Position numbers and translations under genes: made by a program
Part shown: piece after piece, positions 10,921 to 19,489 of the stretch
Layout: every line of letters begins with the position of its first letter
Numbering within the stretch: the stretch's first letter is position 1
The notes under the pieces: generated by a model
Database searches by the model: none
What the model was told of the DNA's origin: nothing
What the model saw: the letters and a program-made list of their open reading frames with translations, nothing else
Assembly: GCA_034231615.1 (NCBI GenBank)
Contig: CM067306.1
Location: 46,692,094-46,756,093, forward strand
Direction: 5' to 3'
Source of the DNA: Meghimatium bilineatum
Lineage: Eukaryota; Mollusca; Gastropoda; Stylommatophora; Philomycidae
Length of the DNA stretch: 64,000 bases

Positions 10921-11006
10921 GATTGCTAAGTGCAGGAGATGAAGTTCATGAAATTAATGGAGAGTCGGTCAAAGGATTGGATCCTGACAGAATTGTCGAA
11001 ATGCTG
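10921..11006 (+). CDS. p55-type MAGUK (MPP family), exon with the second half of the PDZ domain
   Basis: 86 nt between ACTTCATCAG and the donor GTAAGT. The frame enters at phase 1 (GA completes a Gly codon if the previous exon ends in G) and leaves at phase 0. It reads LLSAGDEVHEINGESVKG then LDPDRIVEML: the beta-strand pair GDEVxEINGxxV and the alpha-B helix of a class of PDZ found in Pals1, MPP3 and MPP7. These proteins are membrane-associated scaffolds that organise polarity and junction complexes. The PDZ start must lie upstream of the window, because 1-10600 is filled with LINE remnants. The exon joins in frame to 17926. Confidence 0.8.
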
Positions 11007-11179
11007 GTAAGTGTAGGAATAGGTACTAAGTCCTCTGTCACACCATTTAAAGGTTTTTCATGATAAAAATGTTTGCTGAATATTTCAAGTGTAAGGTTAA
11101 GGTATGCATAATATGTAAAACAATAGGAAAAGTTATATTTTAATGTTTTTATTATGTGTGGTGTCCATTAAGTGCTATG

Positions 11180-11465
11180 CCGCACTCAGGTACCATCTGC
11201 CATGAAAACACTTAATAGAAACTGTTGCGTTGACTAGGTCATGTCAGCAGAATGTGAACTGCCATATCCCAGAATATGTACTATTCTGAGAACTGGCTGA
11301 AGGCCAGCAAGCCCGCAATAGACCACTGCTGAGGTATAAAGACATCTGTAAATCCTCAATGAAAGACTTCTTCACAGAGCACAAAACCTGGGAAAACATG
11401 GCAGAAACTAAGACTGCTTGGAGGCAAAACCTACATGCTGCTGCATAATGTTGTTCAGAAACAGT
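11180..11465 (+). pseudogene. LINE RT C-terminal fragment
   Basis: The plus-strand reading gives YYSELAEGQQARNRPLLRYK and DICKSSMKDFFTEHKTWENM, then AETKTAWRQNLHAA. This is the RT C-terminal tail typical of several RTE/L2-like animal LINEs (a YSEL.xGxRxRGRPLLRYKD block). It is 5'-truncated, has stops, and lies in the first MAGUK intron. Confidence 0.65.
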
Positions 11466-12500
11466 ATGTTTAAAGATATGGAAGAAAGATGCAAAGAAAA
11501 ATCTCCTGTTGCTGTTACAGCTTGAAAAGTCCCTATTCCTGAGAAATGCTCAATGGAGTGCTTCTTGTTTTTGCTTAATGACCTTCTACAAGTTTAAATA
11601 GGCTATACATACGCCCATTTCTTTATAATGTCTGGTTTGGAGGGGAAGAAGTTTATTTGTCTAAAAACTGAATACATAAGTAAACTAAAGTTGTATCAAA
11701 ACTGAATATTAGAAAACTAACTGAAGTGAAAGTAAACGAGAAAACATACATTGTAAAAAAGCACACAATTTTTAATTTGCACATTGTTTTGGCAAACAAT
11801 TTTTTATATTTTAGACATAAAGAGTATCATACACATCAAGTATCATCTGAAAGATTCAGGAATCAATAGCAAAACATCTGGATTTACAGGGAGTCAACTC
11901 ATAGAATTATGAACACAAAAATTACCAAGATATATTATATATTTTTAACTATCAGTGTCTAGTTAAAAAAACAAAAAACAATGTGTAATATAGGATTAAC
12001 TCCTTATCTCTGATACATCACTTCTTCATTCATTCGCCTGGAATGTGCTTATATCTGAAGTGACAAGTAACTGATAGCAACATTTGAGATACCAGTGATG
12101 TCGACATTTTCAAACGACGTTACCGTAACAGATTTTATTAATATCACTTTCATAAATTAAAACACAATGTTCCTATTTGTGGCACCTTTCAAGATATCAT
12201 CAGTGTTGAGAAACAGAGATTGTGTTGTGAATTTGATCTGTTTGATATGTTTTTTTCACATAAATACGTTAACATTGTTAATTATTGCCACATTTTTATT
12301 TTATATTCGAAGCAATTAAATATAGATTTTATCAACATTTAGCATCTACTTTGGTTTTCAAAATGTTCAAGATCATGTTGGGTGACAATTTTGACATTAG
12401 TTTGATGATGATCTTCAGTTATTATCTGATAAATGAAATTTTAATCATGGGTTGGTCATCAGTCACCACTGATAAGAATTGGTCTTCACTGCCAGATCAC
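11465..12500. other. Intron, no recognised feature
   Basis: About 1 kb of AT-rich sequence. I found no convincing coding block, tail, target duplication or tandem repeat here. Confidence 0.5.
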
Positions 12501-12509
12501 AAGGAAGAA

Positions 12510-13085
12510 CAGTAGACGAAGTCAGTGGAGCCTTTACTACAACAACAAACAGTCTAACAATGGAAGTATTTGCCATAATGCAGGCACTTAACTGTTGGAA
12601 TTGCAAGCCTATTCCCATGCATGCATACTAAGTGACTCAATGTATATGATTCAGATAGTTAAAACGGATGATGTACGTAGGGTATGAGTGGAGTCATTAG
12701 AAATAGCTAGAATGTGGGCATGGCAGTGAAAACTCATGTTTATCTTTGTCCCAGACATTCGTCTGTGGAGGGAAATGAATGGACTGACCAATTAGCTAGT
12801 CTCGCTTGCTCACTAACAGATGGTCAGCCTATGGACCAAGCAGACATACTCATTGCTCTTCATGAGTCTGTGCGATCAGAGGATTCTGAGATGAATGAGC
12901 ATGAGTCAATATTGGGAGTGAGGATGAATTTGGCCCATAGAGAACACCTGACAAAGATTTAAAAAAGAGCAGTGAACCAACATAGAACAAGAACCATCAG
13001 CCATTATACTCTGAGAGATTTACTGAAGCGGAGATCTGAGCACCTATGGATGTGTGTGAAGAGGATAATCAAAAAACCTAATACC
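12510..13085 (+). pseudogene. RNase H fragment of a LINE family (family B)
   Basis: The reading includes VYLCPRHSSVEGNEWTDQLA (about 12738-12797), equivalent to the PGHVGIxGNExxDxLA motif of RNase H, then DQADILIALHESVR and a basic tail ending RSEHLWMCVKR. The same C-terminal layout occurs at 61715-62510 (DRADILNSLSHITR and RSEQLCMCPV) and at 62640-63140. The upstream catalytic strands are too damaged to read cleanly. The C-terminus RSExLWMC may be a zinc-binding tail. Confidence 0.65.
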
Positions 13086-13204
13086 TAAGATGAAATGTTT
13101 TATATGTATACATTTTTATTTTGTTTTTATTGCTTTGTCAGAATTTAAATTTAAAAAGGAATAAAATATTATATAGAAGTGAACAAAGTAAAATTATTTG
13201 TATT

Positions 13205-13312
13205 ACCTTTCTTCTGCTGCATTCGATCTCAAACTCTTGTAGATCAGCAAGATCTAGTCGGAGAATGGGGTGCATTTTATCATGATTTACATTAGCCACT
13301 CATGTTGCCATG
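13205..13312 (-). repeat. SINE-like family A, 3' part
   Basis: TTCTTCTGCTGCATTCGATC, then TCTCAAACTCTTGTAGAT and AGCAAGATCTAGTC, matches the 3' half of the family best seen at 27945-28212 (minus). It faces away from the copy at 13318-13545. Confidence 0.7.
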
Positions 13313-13317
13313 TCCAG

Positions 13318-13545
13318 ATAGAAGAGGTAAACAATAGCAAAACTGTTTACCTTTCATACACATCTTAAGAAGCAACTAAGGAAAATATAGGATGGAGTTG
13401 GCTTTGCCATCCCAAATAGAGTCATTGTTACCCAGAAGCCATGCTGAAGTCAGATGTGTCAAACTGAAAGACAGAGATATCACAGTAAAACTGTAAGGCA
13501 TGACACAACACAATCCATTCTCCGGACTCATAATCATCAGGTAGC
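13318..13545 (+). repeat. SINE-like family A, 5' and middle part
   Basis: Shares GATGGAGTTGGCT, CCATGCTGAAGTC, GATATCACAG and CATTCTCCGGACT with the other family A copies. It is truncated before the 3' tail. Confidence 0.75.
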
Positions 13546-13699
13546 ATATGCTGATTAGGATGTAGCAGTCATTACAGCCTTTCAAAACTTCTGTCAATTT
13601 TGAACTTATCTGACAGCTTCTGTTACTGTCATGTTCAGATAGTCTTTGATATCTTCAGACTACATCCTGATAATCTGCAATAGTTTCAGGACAAACATA

Positions 13700-13870
13700 G
13701 AACTTGCAATATTTATGCCTATCAGAATCATCCGATTTCAGCATGGGTCCTAGATCACTTTGACCTTACGTTTGATGGGACAGCCAACTCTGCCCCACAA
13801 CCTCGTTAGTCACCTGAGGTAACAGTGTTGCTATTATTTTCTTGTTTCTCTGGCTTCGGCAAAACACTAG
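13700..13870 (-). repeat. SINE-like family A, 5' part
   Basis: TTTCAGCATGGGTCC, GATGGGACAGCCAACTC and CAGTGTTGCTATTATTTTC match the family in reverse orientation. With 13205-13312 and 13318-13545 it makes a locally inverted cluster. Confidence 0.65.
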
Positions 13871-13909
13871 CAATATTATCCAACCAATTCTAAATATTTT
13901 ATGTCAGAC

Positions 13910-14885
13910 TTATTTATCTATCTATCTATACACTGGCCCTTGTCTGCCTTCAGGGGTAGAAGAGTTCTCTGGAGATGGCCTTCCTATGTGCTGTTTGTAA
14001 AGCCTATTTCTGTGGCTTCTTTGATTTCTGTGATCCATCTTTTACATGGTCTGCTTCTGGTTTTATAGCTGTTATGTCTATGTATCATGGCCATCTGTAG
14101 CATGCTGTCTTTTGGTAGTCTGGAAGCGGAAAACTATTTCATCTCTTGTCTTTTGATGTGTTCCAATACTGGTATGGGTTTGGTTATCTGTCTGATGTTA
14201 TCACTTCTAATTCTTTGTCTTAATGACACTACGAGTATTCTTCATAGACATGTCATTTTTGCTGTCACTATCTTTCTTTTTGTCTTGTGCTGTCATTGTC
14301 CAGGTTCGTCACTAGTAGCACAGTGATGGGATAATAATAGTTTTGTATAATGCAACTTTAGTGTCTATGTTTACATTTTTGTTCTTAAAAATATGTGTCA
14401 TCTGTCCTAGGTTCTGTTATGTTTTGTTGCATCTATTATGTATCTTTTTACTGTTTTTCCCTTCACTCGATATAATACCTAAGTAAATGAACCTCTTTAC
14501 CTGTTTAAGAAAGAAATATCACTATCTCTATCGATAATAAACACCTTTGTTTATTATAGATGGAGATAGTGATATTTCTTTCTTTGCTATTGCCATTATT
14601 TCAATTTTATTTTCAATATTAATTTTCTTGTTTAATTTTTGGCATGTTGTGTGGAGAATATTCATATGTTCTTGCAATTGTTCTTCTGATGTCACTATTA
14701 GTACTTGGTCATCTGCAAAGAGTAGTTCATTCAATTTGTCTTTCATGTTATATTCTTTGTTCGTACTTGTTAGTTTACAGATGTGGTCAATATATGTTAT
14801 AAAAAGTAGAGAGAATAGGATGCACCCCTGGCGAACTCCTGATTGAATTTGTTCGTGTAGACAAAATATTTAGGAAGCAGTGGTG
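13910..14885 (-). pseudogene. RTE-like LINE, RT palm to 3' tail
   Basis: Minus-strand reading KDKLNELLFADDQVLIVTSE then EQLQEHMNILHTTCQKLNKK (14528-14746) holds an intact FADD box. The rest down to 13915 is similar base for base to the plus-strand copy at 9866-10130 (AGAACTCTTCTACCCCTGAA, GCATGCTACAGATGGCC). It ends in (ATAG)n at 13915-13930 (seen as TATCTATCTATC). It is interrupted by the fold-back at 14507-14584. Confidence 0.75.
14507..14584. repeat. Short foldback inside the RTE-like copy
   Basis: AAGAAAGAAATATCACTATC... at 14507-14541 is repeated as its reverse complement at 14549-14584, with arms of about 35 bp and a loop of about 7 nt. There are only about two mismatches. The right arm is in the expected RTE reading; the left arm looks like an inverted copy of it. 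Confidence 0.8.
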
Positions 14886-15115
14886 AAAATACAAAGGTTA
14901 CCATCAATTCACAACAGCTAAAAACTGCTGAGTTGATGGCTACGTCCTGAATAGAATACACTACCATCAATTAGATTCAAAATTGTATACAACACAGCAA
15001 GAATATCCTTACAGAGATGAAGAGTTAGCAAAAAACAAATACATTTTGCAGTTCACAAACAAACAGATTGACGCGAAAATATAAGTTCCCAGCATATGAC
15101 ATTTAGTCTGAACAG
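14885..15115. other. Intron, no recognised feature
   Basis: Short AT-rich stretch, possibly a degraded LINE. No motif I can support. Confidence 0.4.
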
Positions 15116-15290
15116 TATTACTATACATTGCTATACAGGCATGATGGACACAAAGCCAGGGCCAGACCATGAAAAAGATGGATTACAGAAATAAAAACGT
15201 CCACAAAACATATATGTATGAAGCACACAAAAAAGATCATAAAGCGAAAAGAAAGAAGTGAACGATAAAACGTGCTAATAGCCATTGGTC
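15115..15290 (+). repeat. RTE-like LINE 3' fragment
   Basis: GGCCAGACCATGAAAAAGATGG followed by ACAGAAATAAAAA-type sequence resembles 9975-10060 (GGCCGACCACAAAAATGATGG, ACAGAAATAAAAGAGG). It is short, without reading frame. Confidence 0.5.
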
Positions 15291-15337
15291 AAAATTTGTA
15301 GTGCAGTCTCACCAGTTATCAATAAGGAAGCAGATCT

Positions 15338-15671
15338 TGATCTCCTTTCGTATTGTATTTCTTTTTGATAAAAATCTTTGGTACTGTCCTAGTAGACGCC
15401 AACACATGCGTAATTATTTCCCTTGTCTATGTTTGTAAACTTCATGTTCATCATTTAATAATTAACATATTTATTTAGGGTTGGTGTTAGGGTTAATTAT
15501 GTAAAACACAACTATCCTAACCCAAACCTAAAATAAATCAATATTTAAATTATTAACCGATGAACATGAAATTTAAAAAGTGATAAGGGAAATAATCCAA
15601 CTATGTATTGACTTCTACTAGGGCAGTACCAAAGTTTTTTATCAAAAGAAATACAATACAAAAGGAGATCA
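15338..15671. mobile_element. Foldback element (MITE-like palindrome)
   Basis: A 334-bp near-palindrome. The left arm starts TGATCTCCTTTCGTATTGTA and the right arm ends as its complement (TACAATACAAAAGGAGATCA). The arms, about 160 bp each, keep shared blocks such as TTTGGTACTG-CCTAGTAGA, TTATTTCCCTT, TTCATGTTCATC and TTAATAATT. The centre has TTAGGGTT-like and AACCCTAA-like text. No coding sequence. I cannot name the superfamily because the target duplication is unclear. Confidence 0.8.
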
Positions 15672-15708
15672 CGAAATTTAAATATTTAGTTTTGCAAATA
15701 TTAGTTTT

Positions 15709-15716
15709 GACTAGAC
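15709..15716 (+). repeat. 8-bp target duplication, left copy
   Basis: GACTAGAC, matching GATTAGAC at 16119-16126 in 7 of 8 positions. Confidence 0.7.
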
Positions 15717-16118
15717 TAATGGTTCTCAAGCTTTTTTGGTCAGTGGCCCCCTTTTGTTATAAATTCTCTTCCACCTGCACCACCTCAGCACTAAAAAAAC
15801 CATTCCCTTTCTTTTCATATCAGTAAGACCATTTTATGCTAATCATTATAACCCTTCGAAGGGTTCTTCAATATGCATTGCACCAAGCCGAAAGCTGAAG
15901 TCTCCTTGGTATGAAGGAAAGATCAGCTGCACATAGGAAGTAAGAGAAGCTTGCTCACAATTCCTGGGGATAGCAAACTAACAACAAACTTATCATTATA
16001 GTTCTTTTTGTTTATCATTTAAGTGGATATCTTCCTGTGGCCTGACTGGATGGTTTGTGACACCAATATCAAAATTTGTCTCTGTGGCCCCCAATATGAC
16101 ACACATTGAGAACCACTG
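15717..16118. mobile_element. hAT-type MITE with captured LINE fragment
   Basis: A 402-bp element with terminal inverted repeats TAATGGTTCTCAA (left) and, reversed, CAGTGGTTCTCAA (right). Both are followed inside by GTGGCCCCC-type sequence at a distance. The 8-bp flanking duplication and the C-A-G-T-G-G-T-T-C-T-C-A-A end are typical of hAT non-autonomous elements. Inside, 15845-15990 resembles the family B RNase H LINE at 62390-62500 (GTATGAAGGAAAG, CAATTCCTGGGG). Confidence 0.75.
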
Positions 16119-16126
16119 GATTAGAC
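16119..16126 (+). repeat. 8-bp target duplication, right copy
   Basis: GATTAGAC; see the left copy at 15709-15716. Confidence 0.7.
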
Positions 16127-16244
16127 AAATACAGACAAATCTAGTTAGTATTTGTTCTTAAATCTTTGGTCAAAATGTCAATTCAGTTGGTTTTTTAGGC
16201 TGTTAATATGTTTATGTCAATTAATCTATTTTGTGAACTGTCAA

Positions 16245-16482
16245 ACATTACTTTGATTTCCCATAAAACCTAACGGCAATGTAATTACAGTCAAAACTTG
16301 AAGGAGAAAAGGGTAGGCAGAAAAAAATCCTGGATTGATAATATTAAGGAATGGTCTGGTCATGATTTCTCTGTGCTGCGAGAGGTTCAGGATAGAAATG
16401 TTTAGAGGGCTTTTTGTGCTGATGTCTCTTTTGTGGCCCCTACGACCCTGACGGGTTATGGGTTTTATTATTATTATTATAA
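16245..16482 (+). pseudogene. LINE RT C-terminal fragment with (TTA)n tail
   Basis: Reads KSWIDNIKEWSGHDFSVLRE-type sequence, then ADVSFVAPTTLTGYG, followed by a (TTA)n tail at 16466-16480. It is the same family as 60480-60800 (IDNIKDWTGLRFSTL, tail ATG/TGA repeats) and 61200-61530. 5'-truncated. Confidence 0.7.
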
Positions 16483-16564
16483 TGGTGGACAGTTTTACTG
16501 TGGTCTCATACATTATGAACTTGTTATGATAGTAGTTGACCATGAGTCATTTACACCTAGGGTG

Positions 16565-17925
16565 CAAAGGGAACGCAATGCTCTTGGCGGACCCAGGGTT
16601 AGCAGATAATCAAGATCCCAAATGTACTTCTTCGCAGTGCACCCTGGAAACAGAAATACAGCAACTCGTGCTGTTTCTGGCCAAATAATTTGGGGATCAT
16701 GTTCAAGACTTTGAAAGTAGCAGATGGAAAGAGATTTGACTGCATAAGTGACAGATAATATCTCAGACACCATGAGCACCAACACATGCAGTAGCACTGT
16801 CGACACACAGTGACACTAGCCAGTCCAGTCCGAACATTGATGGGCGGCCAATGAAAACGGCTTGAAAAGGTAGATGCATGGCGAGAAACAAAAATAGATT
16901 TCGTACAATGAAAGGGCAGAACAGCACCAGAGGGCAGCGCCAACCGCAAACATTAAGTGAAAATGGAAATCGGAACTACAAGCTCTGTTAGCTCGAGACA
17001 AGCTTCTAGTTACCTGTGCTCCATATGGGCAAAGACGCAGACCCACTCATGGGTGACTGGCAAAACAAAAAGACATGGCCCAACTTTAATGTCGAGCTTT
17101 CCTATACCGGAAACATGCTCGCAAAGAGAAAGGGTTTCGTACCTGATGGGCTCAGGCACAAAAGGGACAATGATGGCAGCCATGGCTCAACTCTACTGTC
17201 AAGCTTTTCTATACCAGAAATACACTTGCAGAGATAAAGGGTTCAGTACCCGATGGGCTCAGGTGCTATTGGGACAAGGTTGCTCAGCTCGAGAATGTCT
17301 TACTCTCAAACGCGTGGTGTGAGACTCGAACTTGGACGTTCACGATGTCGTTGAACGACACCTCGGCTCAGAAGGCGAAAGAGCCAGGGTCCAACTCTTC
17401 TGTTGAGTTCTTCCTTGTATATGGAACCAGGATCATGGATGAGAAAAGGTTCAGTATCCAATGGGCACAGGCACAGTACGTCCAATTACACAAGGCAAGT
17501 TCATAGACGGTGGAACACCTCGTGCGAGATAGACGTGAACCAACAATCGTCTCAGTGAAGAGTTCCTACACACCGGCGTGCCCGGTGACAGATAGGCAGG
17601 CTGTCATGGACTAGGGAAACATACTACCTGAATTAAAGGCATGATGAAAACGGATGTGCTGGACCTCGGATGTCCAGACCGCAGAGTGGCCAACCGAGGT
17701 GCAAATAACAGTTTTACTGTGGAACTTGCAGCACAACGTACTTCACGCTCCCCGGCGAAAATCACATGATATACCTTTGGTTATATGAGAGAGAATGCAG
17801 AAGAAAAAGAATTTACGACTAAAACTTTTGCACTGCCTTACATCTGCATGCCAGTCTGTACATTATTATTATTAAATGTTTCGTACTACATTTATATATT
17901 TATATTTTTTTGTTTACCTTCACAG
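16565..17925. other. Less AT-rich intron segment with about 108-bp repeats, unidentified
   Basis: Base composition is visibly less AT-rich than its neighbours. Two adjacent related units start at 17074 (CATGGCCCAACTTTAATGTC) and 17182 (CATGGCTCAACTCTACTGTC), and each ends in a GATGGGCTCAGG block. A weaker third unit lies near 17392-17480 (GTCCAACTCTTCTGTTG, CCAATGGGCACAGG). Short open frames cross it in all directions, but none resembles a family I know, and I call no gene here. Confidence 0.5.
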
Positions 17926-17997
17926 TCGGAAGTGTCTGGTTCTGTGACCCTGAAACTGGTGCCTTGTATGAAAACTAACCTAGGCCGCAGAACACAG
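17926..17997 (+). CDS. p55-type MAGUK, exon with the end of the PDZ domain
   Basis: 72 nt between a strong acceptor (TTTGTTTACCTTCACAG) and the donor GTAGGA; phase 0 at both ends. It reads SEVSGSVTLKLVPCMKTN then LGRRTQ. GSVTLKLVP is the last PDZ beta strand (compare GxITxKxIP in MPP relatives). The following basic residues link PDZ to SH3. It joins in frame to DRIVEML upstream and to MKVRCLFSFDP downstream, which is exactly the order expected. The intron before it is 6.9 kb and the one after 10.6 kb. Confidence 0.78.
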
Positions 17998-18199
17998 GTA
18001 GGAATCTTACAGTTAGTCTTGCCTCTACAATACAGGAATCAGTGACCACAGTCACAACTTTTAATGTTTTGCACAGACATAACATGCAAATGTTATGTTT
18101 TGGATCAGTGTGCATCTTTCCTGTTGTCAAGTTGCTAACAAAACATAATGACTAATGCAATCAATGTCTGTTTACTGAGCTTGTCAGCTACTGATAAAG

Positions 18200-18885
18200 A
18201 CACTGTACATTTGTTACAAACTTGAGGAGTGCTACAACAGGACAAGATGTGCGGTCAGGGTCATCCAATGACCTTATTGTACCACAATGATGGACAAAAT
18301 CAGTGGGAATGCAATGTAAGGCAACACTGTCTGCGCAGTGAAGTTTGTGTCTACAGTGTGACACAGCTTCCATGAAGACGTATTGGAGGAGAAGGAATGA
18401 TTGTCAATGTAAATGAAAGCCTATTTATCAAAAGAAAGGCATTCTTTGGCGGAATGTTGCCTCAGTAATTGGTATATGGTGACCTATGTCGTGAGACACA
18501 GGATGTTTTCTTACTGCAAGTAGAAGATAGAAGTTCTGCTACCTTAATGAAGGCAATTGTTGACAATGTTGAACCAGAATCAATGATATTTTTTGATTGT
18601 TGGAGAGGATATAAAACTACTGAGATCGGGAGAACAGGTTTTGACCGCTTAAAAGTGAACCACAGATATAACTTTGTGGGTCAAGTAAACGGGGCCCATA
18701 CTCAAACAGGTGAGTGAATGTGGGGAAGTGCAAAATGGCAAAATAAGAAATACAGTGGAACAGCATGGCATACTTAAACACTACCTAGCAGAGTTCATGT
18801 GGCAATCTAGGCTCCAGAATGTCACGCCTTTCTATGCCATATTGGAGAAAATTAGCAGATTCTGGCCACCTATCCCCATGAATCC
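18200..18885 (+). pseudogene. Merlin-type (IS1595-like) DDE transposase remnant
   Basis: A broken frame with a possible N-terminal zinc ribbon (MCGQGHPMTLLYHNDGQNQW then ECNVRQHC, 18245-18330). It is followed by the DDE core: IVNVNESLFIKRKAFFGG (about 18400-18447, Asn where the first Asp is expected), YGDLCRETQDVFLLQVEDRS (18475-18534), IFFDCWRGYKTTEI (second Asp), NHRYNFVGQVNGAHTQTG, then GE-stop-MWGSAKW, where the third acidic residue motif (ExMW) carries a stop. The linker between ribbon and core appears deleted. The match to ISXO2/IS1595-type proteins is strong by eye. Merlin is the eukaryotic family with this fold. Terminal repeats were not found. Confidence 0.8.
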
Positions 18886-19040
18886 ACAACACCTGCCCCT
18901 CCGCATAATAAGCCCCCCCCCCACCCAACACCGTCCCTCCACATAATATGCCCCCTCCCAAACATCGACTACACTGTTCCAAATCCTAACCCCAGCACTG
19001 AAAGTGGTCACTCCCAAAAAATGAACATTTAACTTACACC
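18886..19040. repeat. C-rich low-complexity tract
   Basis: Runs such as CCCCCCCCC with CACATAATATGCCCCCTCCC. A related C-rich stretch continues at 19383-19470 after the LINE fragment at 19041-19382, so the LINE may have landed in it. Confidence 0.55.
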
Positions 19041-19382
19041 TAACCGAAGAATAGGGAGAACATGATGGAAAGAGAAGAAAACAAATAAAGAGATACTAAA
19101 AACACTTAATATGAAGAAAGAACTACTAAGAGAAATAAATATCAGGCAAATAAAATACTTTGGACACATTAAAAGACATGACACCGTTTTGAAGACCTTA
19201 CTTGAGGGTAAAGTCAAAGGGAAGCGAGCAAGAGGTAGGCAGATATACAAGTGGGAAAGTAACATCACACGATGGACAGGTTACAGTCTAGAAGAGTGCA
19301 CCACCAAGACAAGAAACAGGAGATGTTTGAGATATGTTGCAGCCAACCTTCATTGCAGGGACGGCACTCAATGATGATGATG
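19041..19382 (+). pseudogene. RTE-like LINE (family C) 3' end
   Basis: Nearly the same sequence as 21835-22165: MKKELLREINIRQIKYFGHI, then KRHDTVLKTLLEGKVKGKRA, RGRQIYKWESNITRWTGY and a (GAT)n tail at 19370-19383. 5'-truncated copy of the same family, little diverged. Confidence 0.85.
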
Positions 19383-19489
19383 AACCGTAAATCCTCCCTT
19401 CCAAAACACTCAAATATTTCGTCTCCCCTCCCAGCACTATAAGTGAGTTCACACTAACAAAGGAACACAATAAATGTCATGTTGATGCT

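Noticed and set aside
15478..15535. Interstitial telomere repeat (TTAGGG-like)
   Set aside because: Only isolated TTAGGGTT and AACCC text at the centre of a foldback element; no tandem TTAGGG.
16513..17322. Overlapping frames of 76-121 codons on both strands
   Set aside because: They conflict with each other, have no recognisable domain, and cross repeat units; no splice or codon evidence favours one.
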